Shown one piece after another: positions 17,551 to 24,958 of a stretch of 39,569 nucleotides of DNA. Positions within the stretch are counted from its first letter, which is position 1, and every line of letters begins with the position of its first letter. The notes beneath the pieces are model-generated. The model ran no database searches. It saw only the letters and a list, made by a program, of their open reading frames with translations, and had not been told where the DNA came from. The position numbers and the translations under genes are program-made. Origin of the DNA: Nitrospirota bacterium (GTDB lineage Bacteria > Nitrospirota > Thermodesulfovibrionia > Thermodesulfovibrionales > JdFR-86); the NCBI GenBank assembly GCA_037386965.1, contig JARRLN010000013.1:1-39569 (forward strand), read 5' to 3'.

Positions 17551-17579
17551 TTGACAACCCCCCGGGTTCGCTCTACCGT
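17551..17579 (+). promoter_or_regulatory. Candidate promoter of the aldo/keto reductase gene
   Basis: TTGACA (17551-17556), a 17-base spacer and TACCGT (17574-17579). The -35 is perfect; the -10 keeps only the outer bases. The start codon lies 38 bases downstream with an AAAGGAG site. Confidence 0.4.
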
Positions 17580-17617
17580 GGAGAAAGGCGGCGCCGACCG
17601 CCCGAAAGGAGCAGAGC

Positions 17618-18610
17618 ATGGAATACACGAGCATACCCGGCGCCTCTCTCAACGGGCTTTCCCGGGTCGCCCTGGGCACATGGGCCATCGGCGGGTGGAT
17701 GTGGGGCGGCACCGAGGAGGAACAGTCCATCCGCACCATCGGGGCGGCCATCGAGCGCGGCATCAACGTCATCGACACGGCCCCGGTCTACGGGTTCGGC
17801 CGCTCCGAGGAGATTGTGGGCCGGGCCCTCAGGCGGCACATCCGCCGCCACCAGGTCTTCGTCTCCACCAAGACCGGCCTGGACTGGAAAGAGGGCATGG
17901 TCTTCCGGAACTGCTCCGCCGAGTTCCTCCGGAGAAACGTGGAAGACTCCCTCGGACGACTCGGCATCGAGTACATCGACATCCTCTTTGTCCACTGGCC
18001 GGACCCCGCAAAGCCCTTCGAGGAGACGGGCCGGGTCATGAGGGAGTTTCTCGATTCCGGAAAGGCCCGGGCAATCGGGGTAAGCAATTTCTCTCCCGAA
18101 CAGATGGACGCCTTCCGCCGGACTTGCCCCATACATGTCTGCCAGCCCCCCTACAACCTCTTCGAGAGAGGCATCGAGGCGGATGTCCTTCCGTACTGCC
18201 GGGAAAACGGCATCCCCCTCATGACCTACGGGGCCCTCTGCCGGGGGCTTCTCTCCGGAAAGATGGCCGGGGACCGGGAATTCGCCGGGGACGACCTCCG
18301 CAAGGTGGACCCCAAGTTTCAGGAGCCCCGTTTCAGCCGATATCTGGAGGCCGTCGAGAGGCTCCGGGCCCTGGCCGGGGAGCGCTGCGGCAAGGGGGTG
18401 CTCCCCTTCGCGGTGCGGTGGGTGCTGGACCAGGGCTCGGACATCGCCCTCTGGGGAGGCCGGCGGCCCGAGCAGATGGACGCCGTCCGGGAGGTGACCG
18501 ACTGGAGAATCGATGAGGAAACCATGGCGGAGATAGACCGCATTATCGCGGAAACAATCCCCGAGCCCGTGGGTCCGGAGTTCATGGCCCCACCGGCACG
18601 GCGGCCATGA
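17618..18610 (+). CDS. Aldo/keto reductase
   Basis: A 330-residue NAD(P)H-dependent oxidoreductase of the (beta/alpha)8-barrel AKR superfamily. The catalytic tetrad is intact: Asp53 and Tyr58 in NVIDTAPVYGFGRSE, Lys85 in VSTKTGLDW, His125 in FVHWPDP. AIGVSNFS and the C-terminal cofactor-site segment around IALWGGRRPEQMD are also typical, with the usual TIM-barrel spacing. It most resembles the YajO/Tas-like ion-channel-beta branch; the substrate is unknown. AAAGGAG precedes the ATG. The downstream gene has its own leaderless promoter 7 bases beyond the stop. Confidence 0.92.
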   Translation: MEYTSIPGASLNGLSRVALGTWAIGGWMWGGTEEEQSIRTIGAAIERGINVIDTAPVYGFGRSEEIVGRALRRHIRRHQVFVSTKTGLDWKEGMVFRNCSAEFLRRNVEDSLGRLGIEYIDILFVHWPDPAKPFEETGRVMREFLDSGKARAIGVSNFSPEQMDAFRRTCPIHVCQPPYNLFERGIEADVLPYCRENGIPLMTYGALCRGLLSGKMAGDREFAGDDLRKVDPKFQEPRFSRYLEAVERLRALAGERCGKGVLPFAVRWVLDQGSDIALWGGRRPEQMDAVREVTDWRIDEETMAEIDRIIAETIPEPVGPEFMAPPARRP

Positions 18611-18616
18611 CGGTGT

Positions 18617-18622
18617 TATAAT
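18617..18622 (+). promoter_or_regulatory. -10 element TATAAT giving a leaderless transcript of the HsdR-N-like gene
   Basis: Consensus TATAAT ends 5 bases before the ATG at 18628; no Shine-Dalgarno sequence exists. The -35 region is poor (CCGGCA at 18593-18598, 18-base spacing). Confidence 0.5.
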
Positions 18623-18627
18623 ATTGC

Positions 18628-19170
18628 ATGTCTCTCCATCCCGACCGGAAGAAACTCATCAAGGACAAGATGCGGAGCCACGAAGAGCGTGAAACCCTGG
18701 CCACCTCCGACGCCCGGAGCATCGTGAGCGAGCTTCTCCAGAGGAAAGGCTATCTCCCCGAGGACATCGAAAAGGACAGGGTCTTCACCGTCCGTGCCGG
18801 CCAGAAGGAGGACACCGCCTCGGTGGACTTCATCATCCGGCTCCGGGGAAAGCGCTACATGGCCATCAAGTGCTCCATGGCCCTTGTCTCCCGCGAGCGC
18901 CACGTCCTTGCCTTCAGCAGGGCCGTGGACGAGGACCAGATACCCTACTCGGTGATTACCGACGGCCTGCGGGCCAATCTCATGGAGACCTCCACGGGCC
19001 GCGTCATCTCCGAGGAGCTTGACGCCCTGCCCTCCCGCCAGGAGGCCATGGAAGAGGCTGCGCGGCTTCGGTACGGGCCCTGCCCCCCCGAGAGAAAGGA
19101 AAAGGAGACGCGGATACTTCTGGCCTTCGAGTGCGCCCGCTGCCAGAGCCCCCCATCGGAGCCCGCATGA
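18628..19170 (+). CDS. HsdR-N-terminal-domain-like protein
   Basis: A 180-residue cytoplasmic protein resembling the type I restriction enzyme R-subunit N-terminal domain: a helical start (ERETLATSDARSIVSELLQRKGY), then KDRVFTVRAGQKEDTASVDFIIRLRGKRYMAIKC (described by position, residues 49-82). In the nuclease fold the core would be an Asp (here Asp67) followed by an E-x-K; here the second strand reads AIKC, so the Glu is absent and nuclease activity is doubtful. It stands without any restriction-modification partner. The 3' end overlaps the histone-deacetylase-like gene by ATGA, so the two are translationally coupled. Confidence 0.75.
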   Translation: MSLHPDRKKLIKDKMRSHEERETLATSDARSIVSELLQRKGYLPEDIEKDRVFTVRAGQKEDTASVDFIIRLRGKRYMAIKCSMALVSRERHVLAFSRAVDEDQIPYSVITDGLRANLMETSTGRVISEELDALPSRQEAMEEAARLRYGPCPPERKEKETRILLAFECARCQSPPSEPA

Positions 19171-20087
19171 ACCGCGTGGGCTTCCTCTATGACGACATTT
19201 TCCTCGAACATGAGACCCCCTTCGGACATCCCGAAAACAAGGAGCGCCTGAGGGCAATTCTCAAGGCTCTGAGGGAGTCGGGCCTCTGGGACCACCTCGT
19301 CCATATAAAGCCCCGCAAGGCCACGGAAGACGAGCTCGCCATGGTCCACGCCAGGAGCCACATCGAGAAGATGAAGAACGGGCGTGGATACGCCGACCCC
19401 GACACCTACATCTCCGAACGGAGCTTCGAGGCCGCCCTTTATGCGGCGGGTGCGGTCCTCGAGGCCATAGAGCGGTGCAAGCGCGGCGAAATCAGGTACG
19501 CCTTCTGTGCCGTGCGGCCTCCGGGCCATCACGCCGAGGCGAACAGGGCCATGGGTTTCTGCCTGTTCAACAACGTAGCCGTGGGCGCCCGGCACGCGCA
19601 GAAGCTGGGCTACCGGAAGGTCTTCGTCGTCGATTTCGACGTCCACCACGGAAACGGCACCCAGCACGCCTTCGAGGAAGACGATACGGTCTACTACTTC
19701 AGCACGCACCAGTATCCCCACTACCCCGGCACCGGTGCCGCGGACGAGCAGGGCAAAGGAAGGGGAAAGGGCGCGACCGCCAACTATCCCATGCCGCCGG
19801 GCTCCGGGGAGAAGGAATACTTCACGGTCTACCGCGACATCCTGCCCGCGGCCGTCAAGGGCTTCGACCCCGACATCATCCTCGTCTCCGCGGGCTATGA
19901 CCTCCTGCGCCAGGACCCCCTCGCCCAGGTCCGCATCTCCGAGGAGGGCATCAGGAACATCGTCCACGGCATCCTCGTGGGAAAGGACGTTCCCGCCGTC
20001 TTCGCCCTGGAGGGTGGATACAACACGGAAGCCCTGGGGCGGGCCGTCGGCGTCACGGTGAGGGAGCTTCTGGAGTATTCGAATTGA
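19167..20087 (+). CDS. Histone deacetylase-family hydrolase (acetylpolyamine/acetoin utilisation type)
   Basis: A 306-residue zinc hydrolase, probably deacetylating small acetylated amines or proteins. Start at 19167 (MNRVGFLYDD), overlapping the upstream stop. Signatures: RPPGHHAEANRAMGFCLFNNVAVGA with the catalytic His pair, the metal ligands Asp and His in VVDFDVHHGNG, the third ligand in the AGYDLLRQDPLA segment, and the glycine-rich EGGYN near the end. All catalytic positions I can check are intact. The physiological substrate is unknown. The gene is coupled to the HsdR-N-like gene and followed after 27 bases by the pseudo-receiver gene. Confidence 0.93.
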   Translation: MNRVGFLYDDIFLEHETPFGHPENKERLRAILKALRESGLWDHLVHIKPRKATEDELAMVHARSHIEKMKNGRGYADPDTYISERSFEAALYAAGAVLEAIERCKRGEIRYAFCAVRPPGHHAEANRAMGFCLFNNVAVGARHAQKLGYRKVFVVDFDVHHGNGTQHAFEEDDTVYYFSTHQYPHYPGTGAADEQGKGRGKGATANYPMPPGSGEKEYFTVYRDILPAAVKGFDPDIILVSAGYDLLRQDPLAQVRISEEGIRNIVHGILVGKDVPAVFALEGGYNTEALGRAVGVTVRELLEYSN

Positions 20088-20114
20088 GAAGGAAAATCTG
20101 TTAATATAAGTCCC

Positions 20115-21902
20115 ATGCAGGGCAAGGGCATTCTCGTCATCGAGCAGGACTCGGAAGCCGTCTCCACCATAAAGGACACACTGGAGCGGCTGGGTTATCA
20201 CGTGCTGGCGTCGGCCGATGGAAGCACCGCGGTCGAGCTTGCAAGCGAGATGCAGCCCGCCCTCCTCCTGCTGAACCTCGCCACGCCGGGCAGCAGCGGT
20301 CTGGAGGCCTGCAAGCAAATCCACGGCAGCGAGTCCACGAAGACCACCCCCATCGTCCTTCTCACCGTGAGGGAAGGCAAGTTCGACCCCATCTATACAA
20401 AGCTCTACGGCATCGTCGACTTCCTGAAGAAGCCCCTGAACCCCGAGGGCCTTCTTGCCTGCGTGCGCACGCACGCCGGCGAGGCGGCGCCTCGTGCCCC
20501 GGAAGAGGAAGAAGCACCGGGGGTCTACAGTATCGACGAGGAAGAGGTCGATACGCTCAGCACCGAGGGGGCCGGAGCCATGGATGCGATGGGGGATATG
20601 ACCGACCTGGAAGAGGAGTCCCCCGGCCCGGGAAAGGCGGAGCCGGAGGGAGCCCCGGCGGAGTTCTCCCTGGAGGACTTCGATGAGACGCCGGAGGACA
20701 TCACCGAACAAACGGTCCCCGGAGAGCCCGCACGGGAAGAGCCGGCCTCCGGCGGCCCCGCGGAGTTTTCCTTCGAGGACTTCACGAGCGCCTCGACGGA
20801 GGCCGAAGAGGAGCAGGCCTCCGCGCCGTCCGGCGAGTTCACGGAAGAGTCCTTCTCGCTGAACTATGAAAGCGAGGAGCAGGAGAACCTCGAGCCGGGC
20901 GATGTCGTTCTGGGAGGACCTCTCCAGCAGGATGAAGAAGAGCCGGAGGAGGAGTTCTCGGTCGGGTCTCCCGAAGCACAGTCATCGGACGAAGAACTGC
21001 CGGAGCTCTCCGGGCAGGGAGACCTGGGGACTCCGGACGAGGGCCTGTCGGAAAAGGCCGGGGAAGAGGAAGAGCTGCCGGAATTCTCCTTCGAGTCAAC
21101 CCTTGACGACATGGAGGAGACGCCGCCGGGCCCTGAGCAGGCAGAAGATGACGACGAGCTTCTGAGAGCCTTCGACAGCAAAGAGCTTCCCGAGGAGGAG
21201 GCTCCTCCAGAGGAGCCGGCCGGAACGCCCGAGCCCGAGCCCGAATGGGAGGACCCTCTCAAGCGGGCCCGGTACAGCACGGCGCGGGTGCGGCCCTCGC
21301 GGGCAAAAAACCTTGTCCTGGCCTTTTTCATAATCCTTTTCGTCGGTGCCGGCGCGGCGGGCGCCACCTTGTATTTCTTCCCCGACCTCTTCCAGGGGGT
21401 GAGCTTCCCGGGGCTGCATTGGCTCAAGGGCGTGGCCGAAAAAGTATTGCCCTCCGAGCCGGAGGGCAGGGGTCCAAGCGCCGAAGAGCCTACCGCCTTG
21501 CCTGAGGAGAGCCAGGCCCCCCCTGCGGAAGAGCCGGCCCTGAACACTCAACCCGAGGCCGAGACCCAAGCCCCGGCACCCGAGAGGGCGGAGGCGCCTC
21601 CGGTCACTCAGGAGGAGGCGGCCCCACCACCGGCCCCGCCCGCCGAGAAGCCCTCGCGGCCCAGGGTTGTCCCCAAGAAGGCCCAGTATTACGTTCAGTT
21701 CGGCGTCTTCCGGGCCCGGGACAACGCCGTGAAGCTCCAGAGGCGGCTCTCGGGAAAAGGCATCCAGGTCTTCATACGCGAAGACGGAGGGATTCACTAT
21801 GTTCTTCTTGCCCAGGGGTTTTCATCCAGGGACGCCGCCTGGGAGAAGGCGGTCTCCATCAAGCGGACACAGGGGCTCGATACCGCCGTCTTCTCGGACT
21901 AG
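20115..21902 (+). CDS. Pseudo-receiver / acidic linker / transmembrane / SPOR-domain protein
   Basis: A 595-residue protein with unusual order of parts. Residues 4-118 form a response-regulator receiver fold (ILVIEQDSE, TPIVLLTV with Thr84, LKKPL with Lys106), but the phosphoacceptor position reads LLLLNLATPG with Asn54 in place of Asp, so it cannot be phosphorylated normally. About 270 residues of Glu/Pro/Ser-rich, probably disordered linker follow, with repeated FSFEDF/FSLEDF-like motifs (FSLEDF, FSFEDF, FSFEST). One transmembrane helix spans about 399-421, then a Pro/Glu-rich periplasmic stretch and a C-terminal SPOR domain (about 522-595, YYVQFGVFRARDNAVKL). SPOR domains bind denuded septal peptidoglycan, so a role linking a cytoplasmic signal to the cell wall or division site is plausible. 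No Shine-Dalgarno sequence; a TAATAT box lies 7 bases before the ATG. Confidence 0.88.
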   Translation: MQGKGILVIEQDSEAVSTIKDTLERLGYHVLASADGSTAVELASEMQPALLLLNLATPGSSGLEACKQIHGSESTKTTPIVLLTVREGKFDPIYTKLYGIVDFLKKPLNPEGLLACVRTHAGEAAPRAPEEEEAPGVYSIDEEEVDTLSTEGAGAMDAMGDMTDLEEESPGPGKAEPEGAPAEFSLEDFDETPEDITEQTVPGEPAREEPASGGPAEFSFEDFTSASTEAEEEQASAPSGEFTEESFSLNYESEEQENLEPGDVVLGGPLQQDEEEPEEEFSVGSPEAQSSDEELPELSGQGDLGTPDEGLSEKAGEEEELPEFSFESTLDDMEETPPGPEQAEDDDELLRAFDSKELPEEEAPPEEPAGTPEPEPEWEDPLKRARYSTARVRPSRAKNLVLAFFIILFVGAGAAGATLYFFPDLFQGVSFPGLHWLKGVAEKVLPSEPEGRGPSAEEPTALPEESQAPPAEEPALNTQPEAETQAPAPERAEAPPVTQEEAAPPPAPPAEKPSRPRVVPKKAQYYVQFGVFRARDNAVKLQRRLSGKGIQVFIREDGGIHYVLLAQGFSSRDAAWEKAVSIKRTQGLDTAVFSD

Positions 21903-21946
21903 CCTCCGCTTCGCCGGTCCTCCCCACGCAGATGCATGCGGATTCG

Positions 21947-23188
21947 TCAGGGAGCGGCTTGACCCTCGCCGACGTTTGAGCCGCCTCCCCGGATGAACTG
22001 TACCAAGGTAAATCCCACCAGGAAGAAAAGCGCGATGGCCAGGATGGCGGGCCTTTGGCTCCCCATGGTCACCGACAGGTGCCCGAAAAGCAGAGGGCCC
22101 AGCACGGCCGAGGATTTACCGGCCATGGAGTAAACCCCGAAGTACTCCGACTGATTGCCCTCGGGGATGAACTGCGCGTAGAAAGCGCGGGATGAGGCCT
22201 GCACCGTCCCCAGCCCCAGGCCGGCCACTGCGGCCACACCCATGAAGAAAGCCTTCCCCGCTGCGAAGAAGGCCAGGGCGCACACCGCCGTCCAGAGGAG
22301 GAGGGACCCCGTCAGCACCTTCTTGGGCCCCCAGTAGTCCATCGGCCGGGCCATGACAAAGGCCCCCACGAGGGCCGTGGCCTGCACAACGAGGTAGAGG
22401 CCAATGAGCTCTCCGGTCTCGAAACCCAGGGTGGTGGCGGCGAATACGCTGGAGAACACGATGACGGTGCTCACGCCGTCGGCGTAAAGGAGATAGGCCG
22501 CAAGGAACTTTGCCGCCTCCCTGTTGCGGAGGACTCCTTTCAGGGTCCGTCCCGTATGCCTGAAACCCCGCAGGGCCGAGCCCGTGAGCGAGGCCTTTTT
22601 CTCGTCGGGGGGGAGGAAGAGAAAAGCGGGCAGGGAGAAAAGGGCGAACATGCCGGCGACCATGAGCCAGACCTCCGCGAACAGACCCCGGCCGGCCAGG
22701 GGGATGGCCAGTACCAGGGAAATCATGGAGCCCGCATAGCCCACGCCGAAGCCCCATGAGGACACCCTGCCCTGATACCGGCGGGGGGCGATGGCCGGCA
22801 GAAAGGAGTTGTAAAAGACTACCCCCCCTTCCAGCCCTATGTTGGCCAAGACCATGAGGACAAACCCGGCAAGCACCATCCCCGGCTCAAGGACCCTGAA
22901 GGCCGCCACGCACGAGATGCACAGGACGGTAAAGGCCAGGAGAAACCTTTTGCGCAGGCCCGCGAAGTCCGCGAGCCCGCCGAGCAGGGGAGAAGAGAGG
23001 GCCACCGTCACCATGCTCAAAGAGACGGCCCTCCCCCACCACAGGTCGCCCAGGCCGTGCTCGTTTCCCACGATGTGGGTCGTGTAAAAAACGGGGAAGA
23101 CGACGGCCGCTATGACGGCCGAGTACGTGGAGTTGGCGAAATCATAGAGACACCAGCTGGCGACCTCCCTCCGGTTTAGGATGGCCAT
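21947..23188 (-). CDS. MFS transporter, UMF1 (Atg22-like) family
   Basis: A 413-residue inner-membrane protein with about 12 hydrophobic segments. The N terminus WCLYDFANSTYSAVIAAVVFPVF is diagnostic of the UMF1 family, supported by SPLLGGLADFAGLRKR, YNSFLPAIAPRRYQGRVSSWGFGVGYAGS (residues 124-152, by position) and a C-terminal YFGVYSMAGKSSAVLGPLLFG. Substrates of bacterial UMF1 proteins are mostly unknown; yeast Atg22 exports amino acids from vacuoles. GAGGAGGAG lies just before the ATG. Convergent with the SPOR gene, with only 44 bases between. Confidence 0.9.
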   Translation of the reverse strand: MAILNRREVASWCLYDFANSTYSAVIAAVVFPVFYTTHIVGNEHGLGDLWWGRAVSLSMVTVALSSPLLGGLADFAGLRKRFLLAFTVLCISCVAAFRVLEPGMVLAGFVLMVLANIGLEGGVVFYNSFLPAIAPRRYQGRVSSWGFGVGYAGSMISLVLAIPLAGRGLFAEVWLMVAGMFALFSLPAFLFLPPDEKKASLTGSALRGFRHTGRTLKGVLRNREAAKFLAAYLLYADGVSTVIVFSSVFAATTLGFETGELIGLYLVVQATALVGAFVMARPMDYWGPKKVLTGSLLLWTAVCALAFFAAGKAFFMGVAAVAGLGLGTVQASSRAFYAQFIPEGNQSEYFGVYSMAGKSSAVLGPLLFGHLSVTMGSQRPAILAIALFFLVGFTLVQFIRGGGSNVGEGQAAP

Positions 23189-23232
23189 TTCTCCTCCTCG
23201 ACGGGATTGCTGTGGCCGGTGGAAACGCTGTC

Positions 23233-23238
23233 ATTATA
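23233..23238 (-). promoter_or_regulatory. -10 element TATAAT of the UMF1 transporter gene
   Basis: Consensus TATAAT on the minus strand, 44 bases upstream of the ATG. No convincing -35 is seen at 16-18 bases; TGAACC at 18 bases is the nearest. Confidence 0.4.
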
Positions 23239-23321
23239 CTACGGGGAGCATGATGGGGTTCAGACACCAATGCCGGAGTCAAACGACGAAAGAAGGTCTT
23301 TCCGCTCTTTCAACGTGGAGA

Positions 23322-23350
23322 TACTAACCAGTTAGTACTAACCAGTCAGT
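23322..23350. repeat. Tandem ACCAGT-centred palindromes with 14-bp period
   Basis: TACTAACCAGTTAGTA is a palindrome with 7-bp arms around CA. It is immediately followed by ACTAACCAGTCAGT, so ACTAACCAGT is directly repeated at 14-bp spacing, and five T residues follow on the plus strand. It lies between the 3' end of the orphan receiver gene and the promoter of the UMF1 gene. It could be a repressor operator of TetR type, a terminator, or a member of the same palindrome family as 7493, 7607 and 11533. Confidence 0.5.
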
Positions 23351-23439
23351 TTTTATCTTCGCATTGAAGCCTTGAAAATACCTTATACTCCGTGCACCTT
23401 AGGACATTGGTACGTGAGCTGAAATGAACCGGTCGGGAA

Positions 23440-23468
23440 CTTTCCCTGAGGAGAGACGGCGAGGGAAA
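23440..23468 (-). terminator. Hairpin just after the orphan receiver gene
   Basis: TTTCCCT (23441-23447) pairs with AGGGAAA (23462-23468). It starts 4 bases beyond the minus-strand stop codon. No T tract follows on that strand, so efficiency is uncertain. Confidence 0.45.
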
Positions 23469-23471
23469 AGC

Positions 23472-23984
23472 TTACCGCGGCCTGACGGTGTCCCGGAGAG
23501 AATCGTCCCGGTGCTTCGTTAAAGCGGTCCCCTTTGCCGCCCGGACCATATGCCGAAGGGCCTTTCTCAGAGTGTTCACCGCTTCCCTGAGCTCGAAAGG
23601 TTTCTCGATGACGAATACGTTATCGCCCTGGGCGACGTCGTCCTTCCGGCCGGGGGTGCGGAGGAAGAGGACCATGGTGTCCGGATGGGTCCGGCGCATC
23701 TTGTCCAGCAGGGGCAGGGCAACGGCTTCGGAAAGCACGTCGTCGATGATAACGACGTCCGGGGAGTTGGATTGCACCAGGGAGAGAGCCTCATCCTCGC
23801 CCTCGGCCAGAAAGAGGTCCTCGGCGCACTCGTCCAGGAGCTTTACGAAATAGTGTACAAGCAGAGGGTTCCTGGCCACCAGAAGGACGGAGAACTTCGG
23901 CTGCTTCCGGCAGAAGTTCTGAAACTTGCGGCGGGATATCCACGAGCGAATGTCTCTTTGAAGGTCGTATAATTCGTCCGGCAT
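23472..23984 (-). CDS. Atypical stand-alone receiver-domain protein
   Basis: A 170-residue protein: a basic, aromatic N-terminal extension (residues 1-30), then a receiver domain at about 31-145. The phosphoacceptor Asp81 in VVIIDD, Thr110 in FLRT and Lys128 in IEKPF are kept. The metal-binding acidic pair that should sit after the first strand is replaced (LLVARNP, Ala37-Arg38), so Mg-dependent phosphorylation is doubtful. No output domain follows, only a short helical tail. The 23984 start has GAGGAGG at good spacing; the longer frame lacks one. It stands alone behind two candidate promoters, one a near-consensus sigma-54 element. Confidence 0.82.
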   Translation of the reverse strand: MPDELYDLQRDIRSWISRRKFQNFCRKQPKFSVLLVARNPLLVHYFVKLLDECAEDLFLAEGEDEALSLVQSNSPDVVIIDDVLSEAVALPLLDKMRRTHPDTMVLFLRTPGRKDDVAQGDNVFVIEKPFELREAVNTLRKALRHMVRAAKGTALTKHRDDSLRDTVRPR

Positions 23985-24027
23985 AGGCTGCCTCCTCACG
24001 GTCGTCACCCGGGCAGGGCTTTTGTGT

Positions 24028-24056
24028 ACTATACACATTATAGGGCTCGATAGCAA
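24028..24056 (-). promoter_or_regulatory. Sigma-70 promoter candidate of the orphan receiver gene
   Basis: On the minus strand TTGCTA (24051-24056), a 17-base spacer and TATAGT (24028-24033). A separate TATAAT at 24039-24044 has no -35. Confidence 0.45.
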
Positions 24057-24109
24057 CTTCTTTTCTACTAAATGCTAATACAGCACAGCTTATGCGTGTA
24101 TGTCTGCTT

Positions 24110-24125
24110 AGCAATCACGGTGCCA
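24110..24125 (-). promoter_or_regulatory. Sigma-54 promoter upstream of the orphan receiver gene
   Basis: The minus strand reads TGGCACCGTGATTGCT. It matches TGGCACG-N4-TTGCW at every defined position but one (C for G at position 7), with correct GG-N10-GC spacing. The predicted start is near 24099, giving a leader of about 115 nt before the receiver gene at 23984. Confidence 0.65.
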
Positions 24126-24367
24126 CATGCAAGTCATGCCCTGTAAGGGCCCGATATCCCGTCATACATTGTGCCTGCACGCCCCTGCCCGCTCCTTGGA
24201 CGTTTCTCTCTGGTAAGACGTGTCACAATAGTGTGTGGCAAGGGACGCATGGCACTAACTCTACGTGTGTGCTATGGCCATTCTTGCTACTTTGCGCTTG
24301 TATGCGTCCTTGTCTCTGCGGCTCGTCTTCTGAAGCATACGGCTCCCTTTCATCACGCACGAGGGCC
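24126..24367. other. Unexplained noncoding stretch upstream of the sigma-54 element
   Basis: No reading frame here looks like protein. The composition differs from the flanks, being rich in GTGTG, CATGC and TGCAC words. Small dyads include GCCCT/AGGGC near 24138-24150, GTGC-CT-GCAC near 24170 and CACA-N4-TGTG near 24225. If the sigma-54 element is used, an activator site would be expected here. A small RNA is another possibility. Confidence 0.4.
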
Positions 24368-24396
24368 TTGGCAGAGAAGGTCCGACGGGATATAAT
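24368..24396 (+). promoter_or_regulatory. Sigma-70 promoter of the Nudix gene, leaderless
   Basis: TTGGCA (24368-24373), a 17-base spacer and a perfect TATAAT (24391-24396). The ATG at 24403 follows after 6 bases and there is no Shine-Dalgarno sequence. This is the clearest leaderless promoter of the window. Confidence 0.75.
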
Positions 24397-24402
24397 GACT
24401 GC

Positions 24403-24948
24403 ATGAGGACGCCCGGAGAATACGAGGGAGAAGAATTCCTTGAAATCGTGGACGAGCAGGGAAACGTCCTCGGGACCGCACCGCGGGAGGAAATCCACGG
24501 CAACCCCGAGCTTTTGCACCGTGTGGTCCATGTGCTGGTCTTTAACCGCACGGGGGAGCTCCTCTTGCAGAAGCGCTCTCTACGGAAGGACGTCGCCCCC
24601 GGGCAGTGGGACACCTCGGTGGGCGGGCACGTGGAACCGGGGGAGGACGTCTATGACGCCGCCCGCAGGGAGATGCGGGAGGAGCTCGGGGCCGACTGTC
24701 CCGAGCTGGAGTACCTGTACTCTTACATCCATGCGAACCCCTACGAGTCGGAGCTTGTCTACACCTTCGCCTGCACCTTCGACGGAGCGATAACCTTCAA
24801 CCGGGACGAGATTCAAGAAATCCGCACCTGGAAAATCGGTGATATCCTGGAGGCCGTGGACAGGCCCCCGGCCCCCGGGAGGGAAGAGGCCGCATTCAGC
24901 GACAACTTCCGGCACGAGCTCCGCATGTACCTGAAAAGCCGCACGTAA
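24403..24948 (+). CDS. Nudix hydrolase
   Basis: A 181-residue cytoplasmic protein. The Nudix box occupies about residues 75-97 (GHVEPGEDVYDAARREMREELGA, by position) and contains the required Gly, the REMREE acidic core and the closing Gly. The upstream FLEIVDEQGNVLGTAPREEIHG, then LLQKRSLRKDVAPGQWDTSVGG resembles the YfcD/isopentenyl-diphosphate isomerase-like branch. Substrate is uncertain. The start is set by the promoter. Convergent with queE, 10 bases apart. Confidence 0.9.
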   Translation: MRTPGEYEGEEFLEIVDEQGNVLGTAPREEIHGNPELLHRVVHVLVFNRTGELLLQKRSLRKDVAPGQWDTSVGGHVEPGEDVYDAARREMREELGADCPELEYLYSYIHANPYESELVYTFACTFDGAITFNRDEIQEIRTWKIGDILEAVDRPPAPGREEAAFSDNFRHELRMYLKSRT

Positions 24949-24958
24949 AACCGCCCCC

